In this document: piece after piece, positions 49,885 through 62,164 of the stretch | Layout of the letters: every line of letters begins with the position of its first letter | Numbering within the stretch: position 1 is the first letter of the stretch | Source of the DNA: Turritopsis dohrnii | Taxonomy: Eukaryota > Cnidaria > Hydrozoa > Anthoathecata > Oceaniidae | Assembly (NCBI GenBank): GCA_027922465.2 | Contig: BQMF02000218.1 | Span: 434,001 to 498,000 of the forward strand | Length of the DNA: 64,000 bases | Direction: 5' to 3' | Notes under the pieces: generated by a model | What the model was told of the DNA's origin: nothing | What the model saw: the letters and a program-made list of their open reading frames with translations, nothing else | The model's database searches: none | Translations under genes and position numbers: made by a program

Positions 49885-52800
49885 TGACACATCTGAAAGT
49901 TAGTTTTATCACCATGGTTCAAAGATTATGATATACCATCTAAAACTTGCTATTTTACAAAGTTCGTACAAAAACACATTCCCAAATTAATTTATATCCT
50001 ACATTTTCTCTTGGTATACATGTTTTTTTTTCTCAGGAGTATTTTTGACTAAAAGGAAAAAATAAAAGTATTCACGAAGTTAGTATATTGCCAATAACAA
50101 ACCGCACCTGCAGGAACTGAAGTATTAATATGAGTTTAACATACAGGACATCAATCACATAACATTATAACATATATTTTTGTATGTTTTTAGATTATAT
50201 TCGTCTTTGTTTTTATGATATTCGAATCGCATCCTGTTTAAGCTTTATGTCATGAAAAACAATGTTGAAATTACACGTTCCATATTCGCCCTAATAAGTG
50301 TCCAGGCTCATACTTTCTTTTTAATAGTCGGATGGGCGCTTTGGAATGGGGCGCATAAAATAGACTGGGCGATTAGTACGGCATTTATTTTTCTAAAGCT
50401 TCTTTTTCCGGTGAATCAAGAGAGTTTATAGATGAATTCAGAAAACATTGGATACAAAAATTTGTTGAATATTTGCACTTATTATACCACGGGAGTTAAT
50501 ACTGCAATCTGATTGGCTTAACACTAGCATAATTTTTGAATATAAGGTGCATTACAATGGCTTCTCTCTGTATTTTCGAATAAATCGCAAAATTCTGGGA
50601 GACGTCATTTTGTAAACAAACGGATGTAAATATTAATTAATAAATATTTATAATATTTATAATTTATAAATATTAATTTCACGACCTGGAGGAATTTTAT
50701 GTCTTCACAAAACATTGTTGAAGAAAACTTAACAAAAGAAAATCCCTATGCTTAAGATACACTATAATACTTCTAGCTGTGAAGTTAAGTTGAAAATTGA
50801 AAGTCATGAATACGCCTTTTTCTAACAAGTTTTAAATGTTTAAAAACATCAAATGTTTGCTGGGCTTAAGTCTGCAGAATTTCCGCAAAACGAGGAAACA
50901 ACTCAGTGAATCTCATTCGATCGCAACGATCAATTCGATCAATGTTTGCAAAATCAATGGAAACATATATTCCGCATTCTTGTGTCCAACAATCCTTTGT
51001 CATTCCTCTTCAAGGTTCGACACGAACATTTTAACGAACTGAATTCATCATGAATTGTGGATTTGTTCGACAAAAGCTTCTCACACGCATTCACACACAC
51101 ACAGACTATCTATAATGAAGTTATTTTTAGAAACATTATTTTGTGGTAAATGTTCTATTCTTCTTAATCACCTCAGTATCCTGTCGGTATGATTAAACAT
51201 TGACCAACGTTTATCAGAGATTATTACAACACAAAACATTCGTGCTTGGTTTGGAGAAAGTTTTTCATTTTTTTGATAAGGGTCACTGCTAGAGGTTTCA
51301 AGAAAAGTAAACAGGAACATTCTTCAAAGGGTCCTCTAAAATCAAAATTTATGGTAATTTCACTAGTAAAAATTGCTTCGGCCATTCATTCAGCGTGAAT
51401 GAATGAGAAGAATGCTGTATATCGCAGAGATGTCCATCATTTTTGACAGCAAAATTATTTCAAAATAACTTAGATTACTAATCCTGTAATTGCTACAGTC
51501 AAACTTGTCTTTATTTTGTCAGAAACAAATAATGTATGGCCCCTCTTGTATCTTCAATTCCTTAAAACGTGTACACCACGGTACAAAAATACATCCTTGT
51601 TTTAGTAAAATGAACATATTATGCTGGCTAGACGTAGAGTTTGCTTTTGTTGCTGATTTATTGATTCTTAGAAGAGGCGAGATCGCAGCCATAAAGTGTT
51701 TTAAATTCTATATTTTTTCTTTACATGGGAAGCCACCTACAGTATACGGTGTAAATCATCTTAAATTTGTTTGGGTGAACCAGGGTAATGTTTAGGTTAT
51801 ACAGGTTAACCCGAAGAATTTAGCTGGTTTATTTAAGTTTTACTGTTAAGCAAGTCATGAAACACTTTACATACAAACATATCAATATTGAAACATATGC
51901 AGTTATGTATGGCACAGCAAAATTTAAAGATAAAAAGATAAGCTTGATAATAACGTACAAACTCAAAAAGGTTGTGATCGTAACGCGCGCGTTAAAGGAC
52001 GCCATTTTATATCCTGTATTAGCAACCTGTATTTCAATTTCAAAACAAAAATAATGAAATAGAAATGGGAAACGAAGCCGTGTGTTAAAACAGGAAATAA
52101 CGGTTAATTTAATTTATTTATTGACTTACTCATCATGAATCTGTCACCCTGATAAAAATCAGCAAGATGCTGATCAAGCGGTTTTCCAAATCAACGGAAA
52201 AAGAGGAAAAAATAAAATCAATGGATGAAACTTCGAAGTGATCACTTTACTAAGTCTTCCTATGAATTCTAGCTACACACTCACCAGTGTTTTCACCCCC
52301 TCTATATCAAATCAATGTTACCGTCGACACTTCAGAGGCCATTAGATCAGTTTAAAGAACTATCCAGTGGCAAAGTCTATAAAATTTAGGATTCTCAGTA
52401 GTGTAATAAGTGGGATCGGCGTGCTTTGAAATGTTCGGGCATTATAGTAATTCCGATGGCTTAAAATCAACCTGGAGTTGTAGTAGAATACCAGGAAAGA
52501 ACTTCTTCTTAAAAACTGTTATACGTATACCTATATCAAATAGTCTTTGTCTGATGGCCCAGAGATTTAATCAAGAGGAATGGACGTGACAAGTTATCTT
52601 TCTGAATTTTATCACGATTAAAGCCATATTTTATATGAATGGGTAAAAAATAAATCTAAGGAACACAGACGTGATTTTATCTGATTGCAGTCTGCTCTCG
52701 AATATTGATAAGCACGCTCATGGATTTATTTTGAAGAACTTTTAAAAGAAAATTACGCTCGTTTCCTCAGGATGACTATAACAGCAAATCAAGAAGCATT

Positions 52801-53935
52801 AAGGAAATTGATAGACGGCAGTTATTCTCTGATGTGGTGAAATAAATAGTTTGGACACCTTCAAAAACAAACATTATTGATATTATGTTCGTATAACGAG
52901 ACGATTCGATCATAACAAAATTGAACCGTTAAGACCGCTTAGATGGTCGTTTGAAAATTCCCTGACTTACAGTGTGTTATTGTCTGTCTAAATATAGTTC
53001 GCTTTGAACTCAACATCACACGATTTTAAATAAAAGTTACCATTGGACGGTTGAAAGTTACAATTCACCCATTGAAAAGATCAAAAGAAAATGGACAATG
53101 TCTAATGGGTATTCAGACTTAGGAATTGAATAAAGTCTGATGTTGAAATTACGTCAACTTACAATCTGTACTTTGCAGAGATTTTATGAAAAAAAAAACA
53201 TGTCGGATGTCGGAACATGTCAACGGAACATAGCGACCAATTCCAAAAGAGAAGTTCACATAAAAGCAGACAACACCCTTATTAGGTAGTCATTACGCGC
53301 TCATGGCAACAACAAAGTTTTAGTCTGACATTATCGCACGATAACGCGATGAGATTTTACGGTATCAGTCGGAAAGAAATCGATAATTTTTTATCTCGAA
53401 AAACAATACGTGCTCATAGAAATCTTAATTGCAACATGATTGCAGATATTTAAAAATGTTGAAATCTAAATAGAATTCTAAAAAGACAGTTGTTTTACAA
53501 ATTGCTACCAAATGTTAGGAATTGAAGCTAACTGGAGAGGATTCACCGTGAAATTACTTTTCTCTCCCAGTTTGTGACGTACTTAAAAGAGCAGGTAATT
53601 AGGCAGGAAATAATCGACTTTATATTAGGCAATAATTTATTCTCTTCAAAATGTCTTCTATTTACATAATTACAGTTATGACTTTATAACTATCTATACC
53701 TGATAGATAAGTAAACAAGAACAAGTAAACAACAACAACAACAACAAAAATTATAATTATACCTATGAATTATTTTTAAGTACTGGCACTTTGTTGTTGG
53801 TTACCATAAAGAACATGGTGATAAATTGACAATGCTAATAGATAAATATATAATAATAATACAATATTGTATATAACGAAAAAGGGAACAGTTCTCTACT
53901 TTTGAGTTAATATGACTGAAAGACAGGTTACTGTT
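49885..53935. other. About 4 kb of non-coding DNA, ending in the bZIP 3' UTR
   Basis: No supported gene. It has an AT-palindrome cluster at 50635-50685, a CA-rich patch near 51090 and an (AAC)n microsatellite at 53729-53748. The last few hundred bases are probably the 3' UTR of the minus-strand bZIP gene. Confidence 0.4.
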
Positions 53936-54700
53936 TTATGCTTTAAAAGATTGCTGGAGAAGTTGCTTTAACATGGCGACCTCTCCTTGAAGTTCCTGTT
54001 GGTTCTTCATAAGCATGTTAATTGTTTGCTTTAATGCATTGTTCTCTTGTTGAAGATTTTTCATGTGCTGAAACGTTTGAAGTTCTTTATTTCGTCTCTC
54101 CTCCCTCGATCTTCTGGCCGCGATGTTATTTCGCTTCCTTCTCTCCCAGTATTCGTTCGTTTTTTTGTCGTCGGGTACTAAATTTCGTCTCTTTTTTCTT
54201 CCTAAAGGTCTTGGGTCGTATTTGTAAGACGTATCGGGGCTTTGTAAGCCACCATTGTTATATGTCGGACTTTGACCGCCATATGTTGGACTTTGATTTC
54301 CAGTACTGTATGTCGGACTTTGACTGCCGATGCTATACGTTGAGGGGCTTGAGGGATTTGTCATAAACATGGCACTTTCCGGCGTCAGATAGTTTTGACT
54401 ATATGGTGGTGGCGGCATCTGATGTTCAATTGGCATGGATGGACTACCAGGGGCGGACATGTTTCCATACGAACTTGCCGGCGACGAAACCCCACTATGT
54501 CCGAACGGAGACATGTCTTCGAAATAGTCACGTTCGTTCTGTTGACCTTCTTCTAGTTGATCGTCTTCACACTTGATTTTCACTTGTGGTAAGTTGTTCT
54601 GTTGTTTCGGTTCTTCCATTAACATATTCAAAAAGTCGTCGATGTCTGGTTCAGGGTCGTTCATTTTCCGTTGTAGAATGCTTTCGTCTTGTAAATACAT
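53936..54700 (-). CDS. bZIP transcription factor with PAR-like basic region
   Basis: A 254-residue intronless protein. Residues 1-60 are acidic (EPDIDDFLNMLMEEP, a likely activation segment). Residues 66-160 are rich in Ser, Pro, Tyr and Gly with four QSP-type repeats (SQSPTYS, NQSPTYG, GQSPTYN, LQSPDTS). The extended basic region RKKRRNLVPDDKKTNEYWER leads into KRNNIAARRSREERRNKE (about 189-206). The zipper has Leu at 216, 223, 230, 237 and 244. The VPD-K-x4-YW-RR-x-NN spacing resembles PAR/HLF/C-EBP-related factors, which bind DNA as dimers. The subfamily is not certain. On the minus strand TATTTATAA lies about 70 bp before the ATG (near 54768) and may be a TATA box. Repeated SP/TP sites suggest kinase control, which is inference. 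Confidence 0.9.
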   Translation of the reverse strand: MYLQDESILQRKMNDPEPDIDDFLNMLMEEPKQQNNLPQVKIKCEDDQLEEGQQNERDYFEDMSPFGHSGVSSPASSYGNMSAPGSPSMPIEHQMPPPPYSQNYLTPESAMFMTNPSSPSTYSIGSQSPTYSTGNQSPTYGGQSPTYNNGGLQSPDTSYKYDPRPLGRKKRRNLVPDDKKTNEYWERRKRNNIAARRSREERRNKELQTFQHMKNLQQENNALKQTINMLMKNQQELQGEVAMLKQLLQQSFKA

Positions 54701-57700
54701 GATTGGACGGTCTTTTGAAATTTCTTCTATAAACGAAATGGTTGTAATCTTCTATATATTATTGTTATAAATAGTGTAGCTTTGAAATTCTTATTTCAGT
54801 TTTGTTGTGTACTTCACAAGTACCTTTCATCAACTGTTCATCAACTAACTTTCCTCGCCTTAAATACCATCAAAATTGGCATAATTAAACCGTGTTTACG
54901 TCTATCCTGTAGTTTCGAACGCTCAACCTCCGCATATTTTTAATCATACGCTATTTGAACAGAAAAATAATTAGCATAAATTAAACTACGTATTATAAAT
55001 GGCTTTTCGTTAATTAGTTACTTAATTACAGTGCATTTTCTTTTTGAGTGGTTCTACACGATCTCGTGATTAATTATTGTCTTGACTATGTGAAATCAAC
55101 TGTAACCATACATTTGAATAGAAGGCAATCAGGAGAAATTTTGTAAGCATTGAGAAATTCAAAATAGGAGACAATTGTGTCCATTTAAACCTTTTCTTTC
55201 ATTTTTAATCGTTTTATTGATTGCATATTTCGAAAGACATACTGTATTCTTTTAATTTCATGTAATTTATGAATTTGGTTTACACCCAAAATAGTTTTGT
55301 ATAATCCTGTATTTGAATTTCATACCAACTTACAGCATGTGGTGTCGAGGCGATAGTCACGACAAGCGACACCCCGAAAAGCACGTCACCGCAAAACTGA
55401 TGACGAATTGCCCACAGCCTACGCTTATGGGTTAGGCTATTTATTGACCGACATCCAGACTACGTATTTCAATAACATTATGATTTTCTTGTTTCATATG
55501 AGCTGATCAATAATTCTGAAAGCAATTTCATTTTGATATTGAATTCCTTATTTTCAAAATGTCACCTTTTTTGCTCTCAAATATGATTTTATGAATAATT
55601 CGTCTAACATGTTCTTTAACAATCTAACAAGTGAAGTTATCATCACATGCAATAGTAACGCAATGCTTATCGAGCTAAGCGTTGGGTTATCTGCTATTAC
55701 TCACAACTACCAACATTTCACAAGAGGTTGTAAATATCTTTGACTTCTTAGATATTTACCTGATTGATAGAAAGTGACTAGACAGTCACTAATTGCCTTT
55801 TACCTCTTAGATTTGTTATTTTTGTTGTAACGGCCATCTATCATTGTCTACTTTTGGACAGCACGCTATCTCCCATAGAAACTTAATTTGACTTGGCTGG
55901 CAACTTATTTGTTTAGCCAGCGAGCATATAATTTAAAATGGTAGTTATGTTTTTTAGTGATGATTTCCCCTTACTTAAGTTTCAAGAAAATTTTAATGAT
56001 AATTAAAGCTTTGAGTATTTTCCCTCAATTCCTCAATTTGTCATTTAACGCTTTCTAAGTTTTTATTTGATAAACACGAAAGGAAAATTGCATCAAAGTA
56101 GCTAATGTATCGTGGGCCGATGTCAATTATTCTATAAAAGTACTTTACATGAGCGATTGTGAAAAACCTCTTTGTAAATCAACATTTAGATTCCGTGAAA
56201 TAACACTCATTTGATTGGATAATCTCGAATACTCACTGATTGGAGCAGCTGCTCAAAACTCGCTATACATGAAAACATAAACAAGATTGTTTTTTTGTTT
56301 TGCAGTTTCACAAAAATTTGGCAAAAATCTTGTGTTGTCTATTGTTAATTCAACAAGCTGACACCCCCTTATCAACGCACAGAAACAAACATATACACAT
56401 CTCATTCTATCAGTCATAACTGTAAACATAACAATTAAATTATCACTGTTGAAAACAACATTAATTACAAGAACTAATCTTCTTTGTTAGAGTGAACTTG
56501 CCATGGAACATAAACATAGTAACATGACCTGGACAACAAAAACAAAATCAAGCCGAAATTAACTTTGATATGATACATCCTGATCTTAGAAGCGCTACTA
56601 TAGAAAGTGTTTGTGTAAGCGTTAATTATATTGATGAAAGTTTAGAAATGGATAGATATTAACAGCAAAACGTTATCTTTCGATATTTCGGTTGGAAGGC
56701 GGAATTGTATATTGAGATCCCTCCTGGAAATTATCAGATAACATTGTCATGATATATTATTGTCTAACATTAATGGTGACAAGGATAAAAAATTCCCATG
56801 GAGAGGTCGGCAAGGACTATTTCTTGTTTTCTAAAAGTGCCGACAAAAACATCTAGGGCTACGAGTAAGCAAAGCATGTTGGAGATAATCATCTTTCTGA
56901 ATGGCGAGAATGAGGTGATAGAGGCATTAAGCTAGTCGTATGTTAGGACATGATTGCAATTGTAAATAATTCCCTTTTGCATTACACTCTTATCTCTAAG
57001 CCCCAGTTACTTTCTGTCTACTTTATCCCACTGTCACCCATCGATTTCGAAAACCTTTCTGAATGTTCCGGTGGTGACAGGACAGTCCCTTCGTAAACAA
57101 GAGTTAGTCATGCGGTTGTCACCCGTAAATAGACGGGTTTTGCATGTCGACACAATATGACAATAAGTGTCTACATTTTGAAATTAATTCGCTTAACGAT
57201 GATAATTATAATTAAATTAAGACACTTCAACATGCGAAATAACCTTTGTTAGAGAAGAATGTTAATGTCTTTCATTAAAATAACTTTACAATATCTCAGG
57301 AGAGGGACATGAAAGTTGACAATGTTTTAAAAATATCTTTTTTTTTTTAATTTGAAAATATCACCATAATTAACTCTTACTACTTTGTCTGCCATGATGG
57401 TTCGAGATATCACATATGACTACTGAATTCCTATTTTGTACATTGTTAGTTTTCTTAACCATTGAGGTGGGCGTGGTTCAAAAATGAACGCTAGAGAGGA
57501 AACAACGATCGTATGCTCTGTAGATATTGATTATCCTCTACATGGTTCAGTCTTTACATGTTTTGAGAGAACATCAAAACACAAAATATCTCTTGTCCTT
57601 TGTGTTAATGCAAAGCTATTTTAAGCTGAAAACCAGATAATTTTGTAAAGTCTACAGCAACTCATTCTGTGAATTCTACCCTGCATATTGTGATACAGAA

Positions 57701-60700
57701 GTAAGTATGTCATTCACACCTGCAAAAAATACGGTTCAATTCAGCAGACAGACCTCAATCAAAATGTTTATACGAAATCAAACATTTTTTGCACGAAATA
57801 AATTCTTCCCTTCAAATTTTTTCCGACTGACGTAGCTGTGAAATACGTCAGAAATCTGATGTCAATATGACAGAACCATATTTTAAATTTAGGTTGTGAG
57901 GTAATTAGTTTTTCTAATTTGCACTACTTAATGTATCAAATAGCTCAGGAATCAATTACAACCGAATGATGACGTCACGATTAACGCAGTGAGTTACGTT
58001 GGGCAAATTCTGTGGTTAAAATCAGGAACAATTTTTGTTCTATATTTAGTAACAGGAATTAAATGCGGCAGTGTAACAAAGCGTTTCAGAACCATAAAAA
58101 AATTGCGATCATGAACCAATATAATAGAGTAATTATAAAACAACCTTTTACGTTGAAAGGTAAAGTTGGATAGAATCACTGCATGATGGATGTATTTGGT
58201 GTAAATTTGGTTATTAACCAAATGTGACTTATCTGCTTCTTCTGGATTTGTACAGGCAAGGGAATCAACATCTTTTGTTTATTTAGTTAACGGTGTAGTG
58301 CAAATTAAAAGATACTTTATGATTAGTGTGGAAGCATTTTATGGTTTTTTCATGGTGGAGCCATTTTGTTTTATCTCGTGATCCGTTTTTGTCGATAAAA
58401 GCAAACAATAATTAAGAACGATAAAAAAAGGAAAAAAAAAAACTTATCGATGTTTCGATAAGTTTCGAATTGTACTTGTAATTGAAAAGAGTTGGGAATG
58501 TTGATATTGTTACGATATACAATATTTTCAAAACTTTATCAGGGTGTAGAAAGATAAACAGATGTTTTGTTTCCATTTCCGCGGATTTTTACAATTGATT
58601 CATGATTCATGATCTTACACAGATTTTTTAGGTGAAAATGAAATCAACATCGATCAGTTGATAAAAGATTAAGAAAATCAACAACGATCAAACTTTGTGT
58701 TATTCAGATACTGTAAACTAATAATAAATGAATCAGAAAATACGTTACCAATGTTTTTGTTCGACATCTTGATTTTAAACACGTACTTTGGCGAGAAGAT
58801 GAATCGAATATTATCTTTTTTTGTGTACATATAGTCTTTAATGCCTGTAAAATTTTTTTTAATGATAAGTTCGGATATCTGGTCATTTATCTTAACGATG
58901 GTATGACAAAGGTTTGGGTAGTTGAACCGGATAATTTAAAAAAATTGTATGTTCCACAAGTAACACACAATAAAAAATGACTTTCCACCGCAATGTCAGA
59001 AAGGTTCGCGACTACATCACGTAGAACACTTTTGAATGAAAATTTGGTCTCGTTTTTTTTTTCGGTCCATAGATAAAAAAACCCCACTAAACAATTTATT
59101 AAAAATAAGTTTAGAAAGGAAGTATAATAAAGGACCTTCGCAACAGTTTTTATAAAGAATTTCGAAAAGTTGTGTTTTATTGTCAAGGTAAGACATATCT
59201 TTTAAATCAATTAACAATAGGAGACTCATTGGTGGTTCAATAAGATTGTAATAAATGATATTATAACAAAATTTTCATAATAACATAATAACGTTTGTAT
59301 GATATATTTTAGAGTTTCTGATGAACCAAAAATGCGGACAGAACGTGGATTCTCCATCCCCAAGAACATGATCAATAGCAACCGAGAACCCAGGGTACTT
59401 GGAAATTTCATGAGAGATGGGTTTTGACGGGAAGATGGGAAAATTACCCTTCAATAACAAGGTTGGCGTTGCTACAAACATGCAAAAAATAACACGAGTG
59501 ACCACACGGTTGGTTGAAATCATGGCAGAAAAATGTGCAAGAACCTGAAATTGAATTAATGTCATTGTGACGTAATGCATATAAACCTATGTTAACGACT
59601 AAAGAGCATGGCATCACCTGATAGCCAGGTGGCTCAGACCTTGATGGTTTCTTTGGTTTTACTTTTCACTGTGCTCAATTATTTTCAAATCTGTTGGTAA
59701 AATGTTGGTGCTGTTGGACTGATTAAACGAGGGCTTTTCCTCCAGTAACTTTGCTTCTTTGCGGAGACTTTTTGTTATCTGTATGTTCAATAATGCCCTG
59801 TATTCGTCCGAACTTTGTCTGGCATCATTTTAAAATGTAATAGAATTTCCCTGATAACTTGTAGATAGTAATACAGGCAGTATAACTAAACCGTTATTAA
59901 CTTCAATGGTTTCATACGGAAGTCAAAGCTTTGTTCTTCTATTAGTTCTGACGTCATTAGTTGTCTTGATTTGGTGTATTATCTCCATGACGATGAAACT
60001 GCAGTTTTTTATCTTTTTTTTTTTCAAAAGCCTAAAGATCTTTATTGAATCGCAAATAACATTGCTAAGGCATGAGTACTGATGAGTACTGGCTAATGAA
60101 CAGGCAAATTTTGGGGACAAAGCCATAGCAACAACAACAAAAATAATAATAACAACAACAACACGTGCCTTAAACTATTTTTTCAATCTCGTAAAATTCC
60201 CGAGCCTATCTGAGCTTCTTAACAATATCGACGAAAAAAAGAAAGTTTCTATGTTGCTAGCATTTTTCTTGTGACCAAGCAACAAACCCACATTGCAGAC
60301 AGTCACGTTTCAGAGACTCATCTCAGAGCGAATGAATGTTTTGTGCCCTTAAGTCTAATTAACCTTCTTACCACAATTTTAATGGGTCTTAGATAGATAG
60401 AGTTTCCTAGAGTTTTGAATGTGTTTTCGCAGTTTAACGAATTAAAAAGCCAAAAGTTCAAGTCGTAATCGATTAATTTGCTCTGTCGTCGATTGATATT
60501 TGAGTGACAGCACAATTCTCAGAGCAAATAGTTTCGTTTAGCGAGACGCAGCTAATATCTACAGCTAATTACACCCCCTTTCCTGTTACATGATGTAAAA
60601 TGGCCAAAATCATTGACACATGAAAAGTATTGAAACAAGTTTTCAGTTTCGCTGCATTATTTTGGAGCCATCTTTTATTATGATTCACCTCAGTTGTAGT

Positions 60701-61648
60701 TAATCAAAAAGAAATTGTGGTTTGGAAAAAATATTGAAAAAAACAAATTGTCACACAAAAGTTATTGTTTGTTGTTTTGGCTCAAAATGTATGACTTTAC
60801 ATTAAGCAAAGATACAGGACAAGTTGAATAAGACACAAAACATCAAGCTCTCTGATGAAACCTCTTACAATAATGTTAAACGAATGGCAAACATTGATTA
60901 CAATATTCAATTTATCCAAACAAATGTTATAAGGTTCACAAAAAAGCTTTATCAATCATCAGAAATAAGAATAATTTGCAGACCAAGTTTCGAACTCTTT
61001 TCTGACGCAAGGTACTTTCCAAATTTACATTATTAATTTTTTAAATGTGTTCCATGGCCATTTATGCCGAACATCGAAACATAGTTCCACCGCAGAGAAA
61101 TCAGTCAGTATTGATGTAGGGTAATTTATTGGTTATAAGGGTGTTTTTTTCCAAGAACAAACTATATTTAAGAAACTATAAGATGCCCAAATTTTTAATG
61201 TTCTAGTAGTCACGTGCACTTGTCCATCAATTTAAATTGGACAATGCAAAAGCTTAGCAAAGGGAAAAAAAGGAAAACAGAAATAGGGAAGGTTTTTCCA
61301 CTGTATAAACTTTCGCTAATTTGTATGGAATTTCTGAGTATCAGGAATTTGCTACCCTTGGACTTTCACCGTTTGAATGAAAGGGAAAGATATCGATCTG
61401 AATCGAAACTGGAAGTCATGCCAATTGGAATGAGTAAAGCATCTTGATGAGCTATTTCTGATGAGGATTTAATTTGAGTTAATTGTTTCAGTTATAATCA
61501 TCATATGCAAAACTTGCATTACAAACAAGGAAGAAAAGGGTAATGTTTATCAGTATAACTGATTTTCAAAAGAAAAGAGAATGAAATTTGTTGACTTTTT
61601 TGTCTAGTATTAACGTTTTCTATGATCAAATCACATTGTTCTAGGCAA
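54701..61648. other. Long non-coding stretch
   Basis: About 7 kb with many stops in all frames and no recognised gene. Small features are a GGTGTCG/CGACACC hairpin-forming patch near 55341-55374 and an (AAC/AAT)n microsatellite at 60130-60165. A frame at 59275-59580 (-) reads a little like protein but matches nothing known. The stretch upstream of 54700 would hold the bZIP promoter. Confidence 0.4.
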
Positions 61649-62159
61649 CAGTGGCGTAACTGGGGGGGGGGGGGGGGGGTGCGTTGGGTGCGATCGCACC
61701 GCCCTCTGATCAAGCTTGCCCTTTTTTCTGACCAAGTAATATTTCATACGATATTCTTTTCACTAAAGTTATACAAATCATTACTTTAAGGGCGGAAACT
61801 TTCGCGATTTTTGCCTTTTTTCGCGAAATTCAAAAAAAATTTCTTTATTCATTGTCATTCACGAAAGTTTTTTTCTCCCGAAAGTAAAGTTTTTGGAGGA
61901 TTCGCGACAGTTTTATCAGTAAAATTTATTTTAAAACTGTCATTAGCGAAAGTTAAATTCGCGAAACTTCGCGATTTTCCATCCTTGCGAAACTTTCTGC
62001 CCGCGAAACTTTCTGCCCTTAAATTAATTATTTGTCAACAAAGTTGCAAAAAATAGCTTTGTGCATTTGTTACTATGGCATGAAGTGTGCTATTGCTTTA
62101 ATATTGCCCAAATTTGTGAAAAACGCACCTACCCTAAGTTTAACTCAGTTACGCCACTG
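61649..62159. mobile_element. MITE with CAGTGGCGTAACTG ends and 5-bp duplication
   Basis: The left end is CAGTGGCGTAACTG and the right end CAGTTACGCCACTG, a perfect inverted pair. It is flanked by GGCAA at 61644-61648 and 62160-62164. The left end is followed by an 18-nt G run. A TTAA-type MITE is nested inside. There is no transposase frame. Confidence 0.9.
61786..62022. mobile_element. 237-bp TTAA-flanked MITE (piggyBac-like), nested
   Basis: TTAA then GGGCGGAAACTTTCGCG on the left. On the right, GCGAAACTTTCTGCCC then TTAA, an inverted match with two mismatches over 17 bp. Repeated TTCGCGAAA words fill the interior. TTAA duplication is the piggyBac signature. Confidence 0.9.
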
Positions 62160-62164
62160 GGCAA

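Noticed and set aside
59275..59580. 101-residue minus-strand frame with a signal-peptide-like start
   Set aside because: Composition is borderline, several other frames overlap, and there is no family resemblance or splice support.
61811..62056. Open frame of 81 residues on the plus strand
   Set aside because: It lies within the TTAA MITE and its TTCGCGAAA repeats. The protein-like appearance comes from the repeat.
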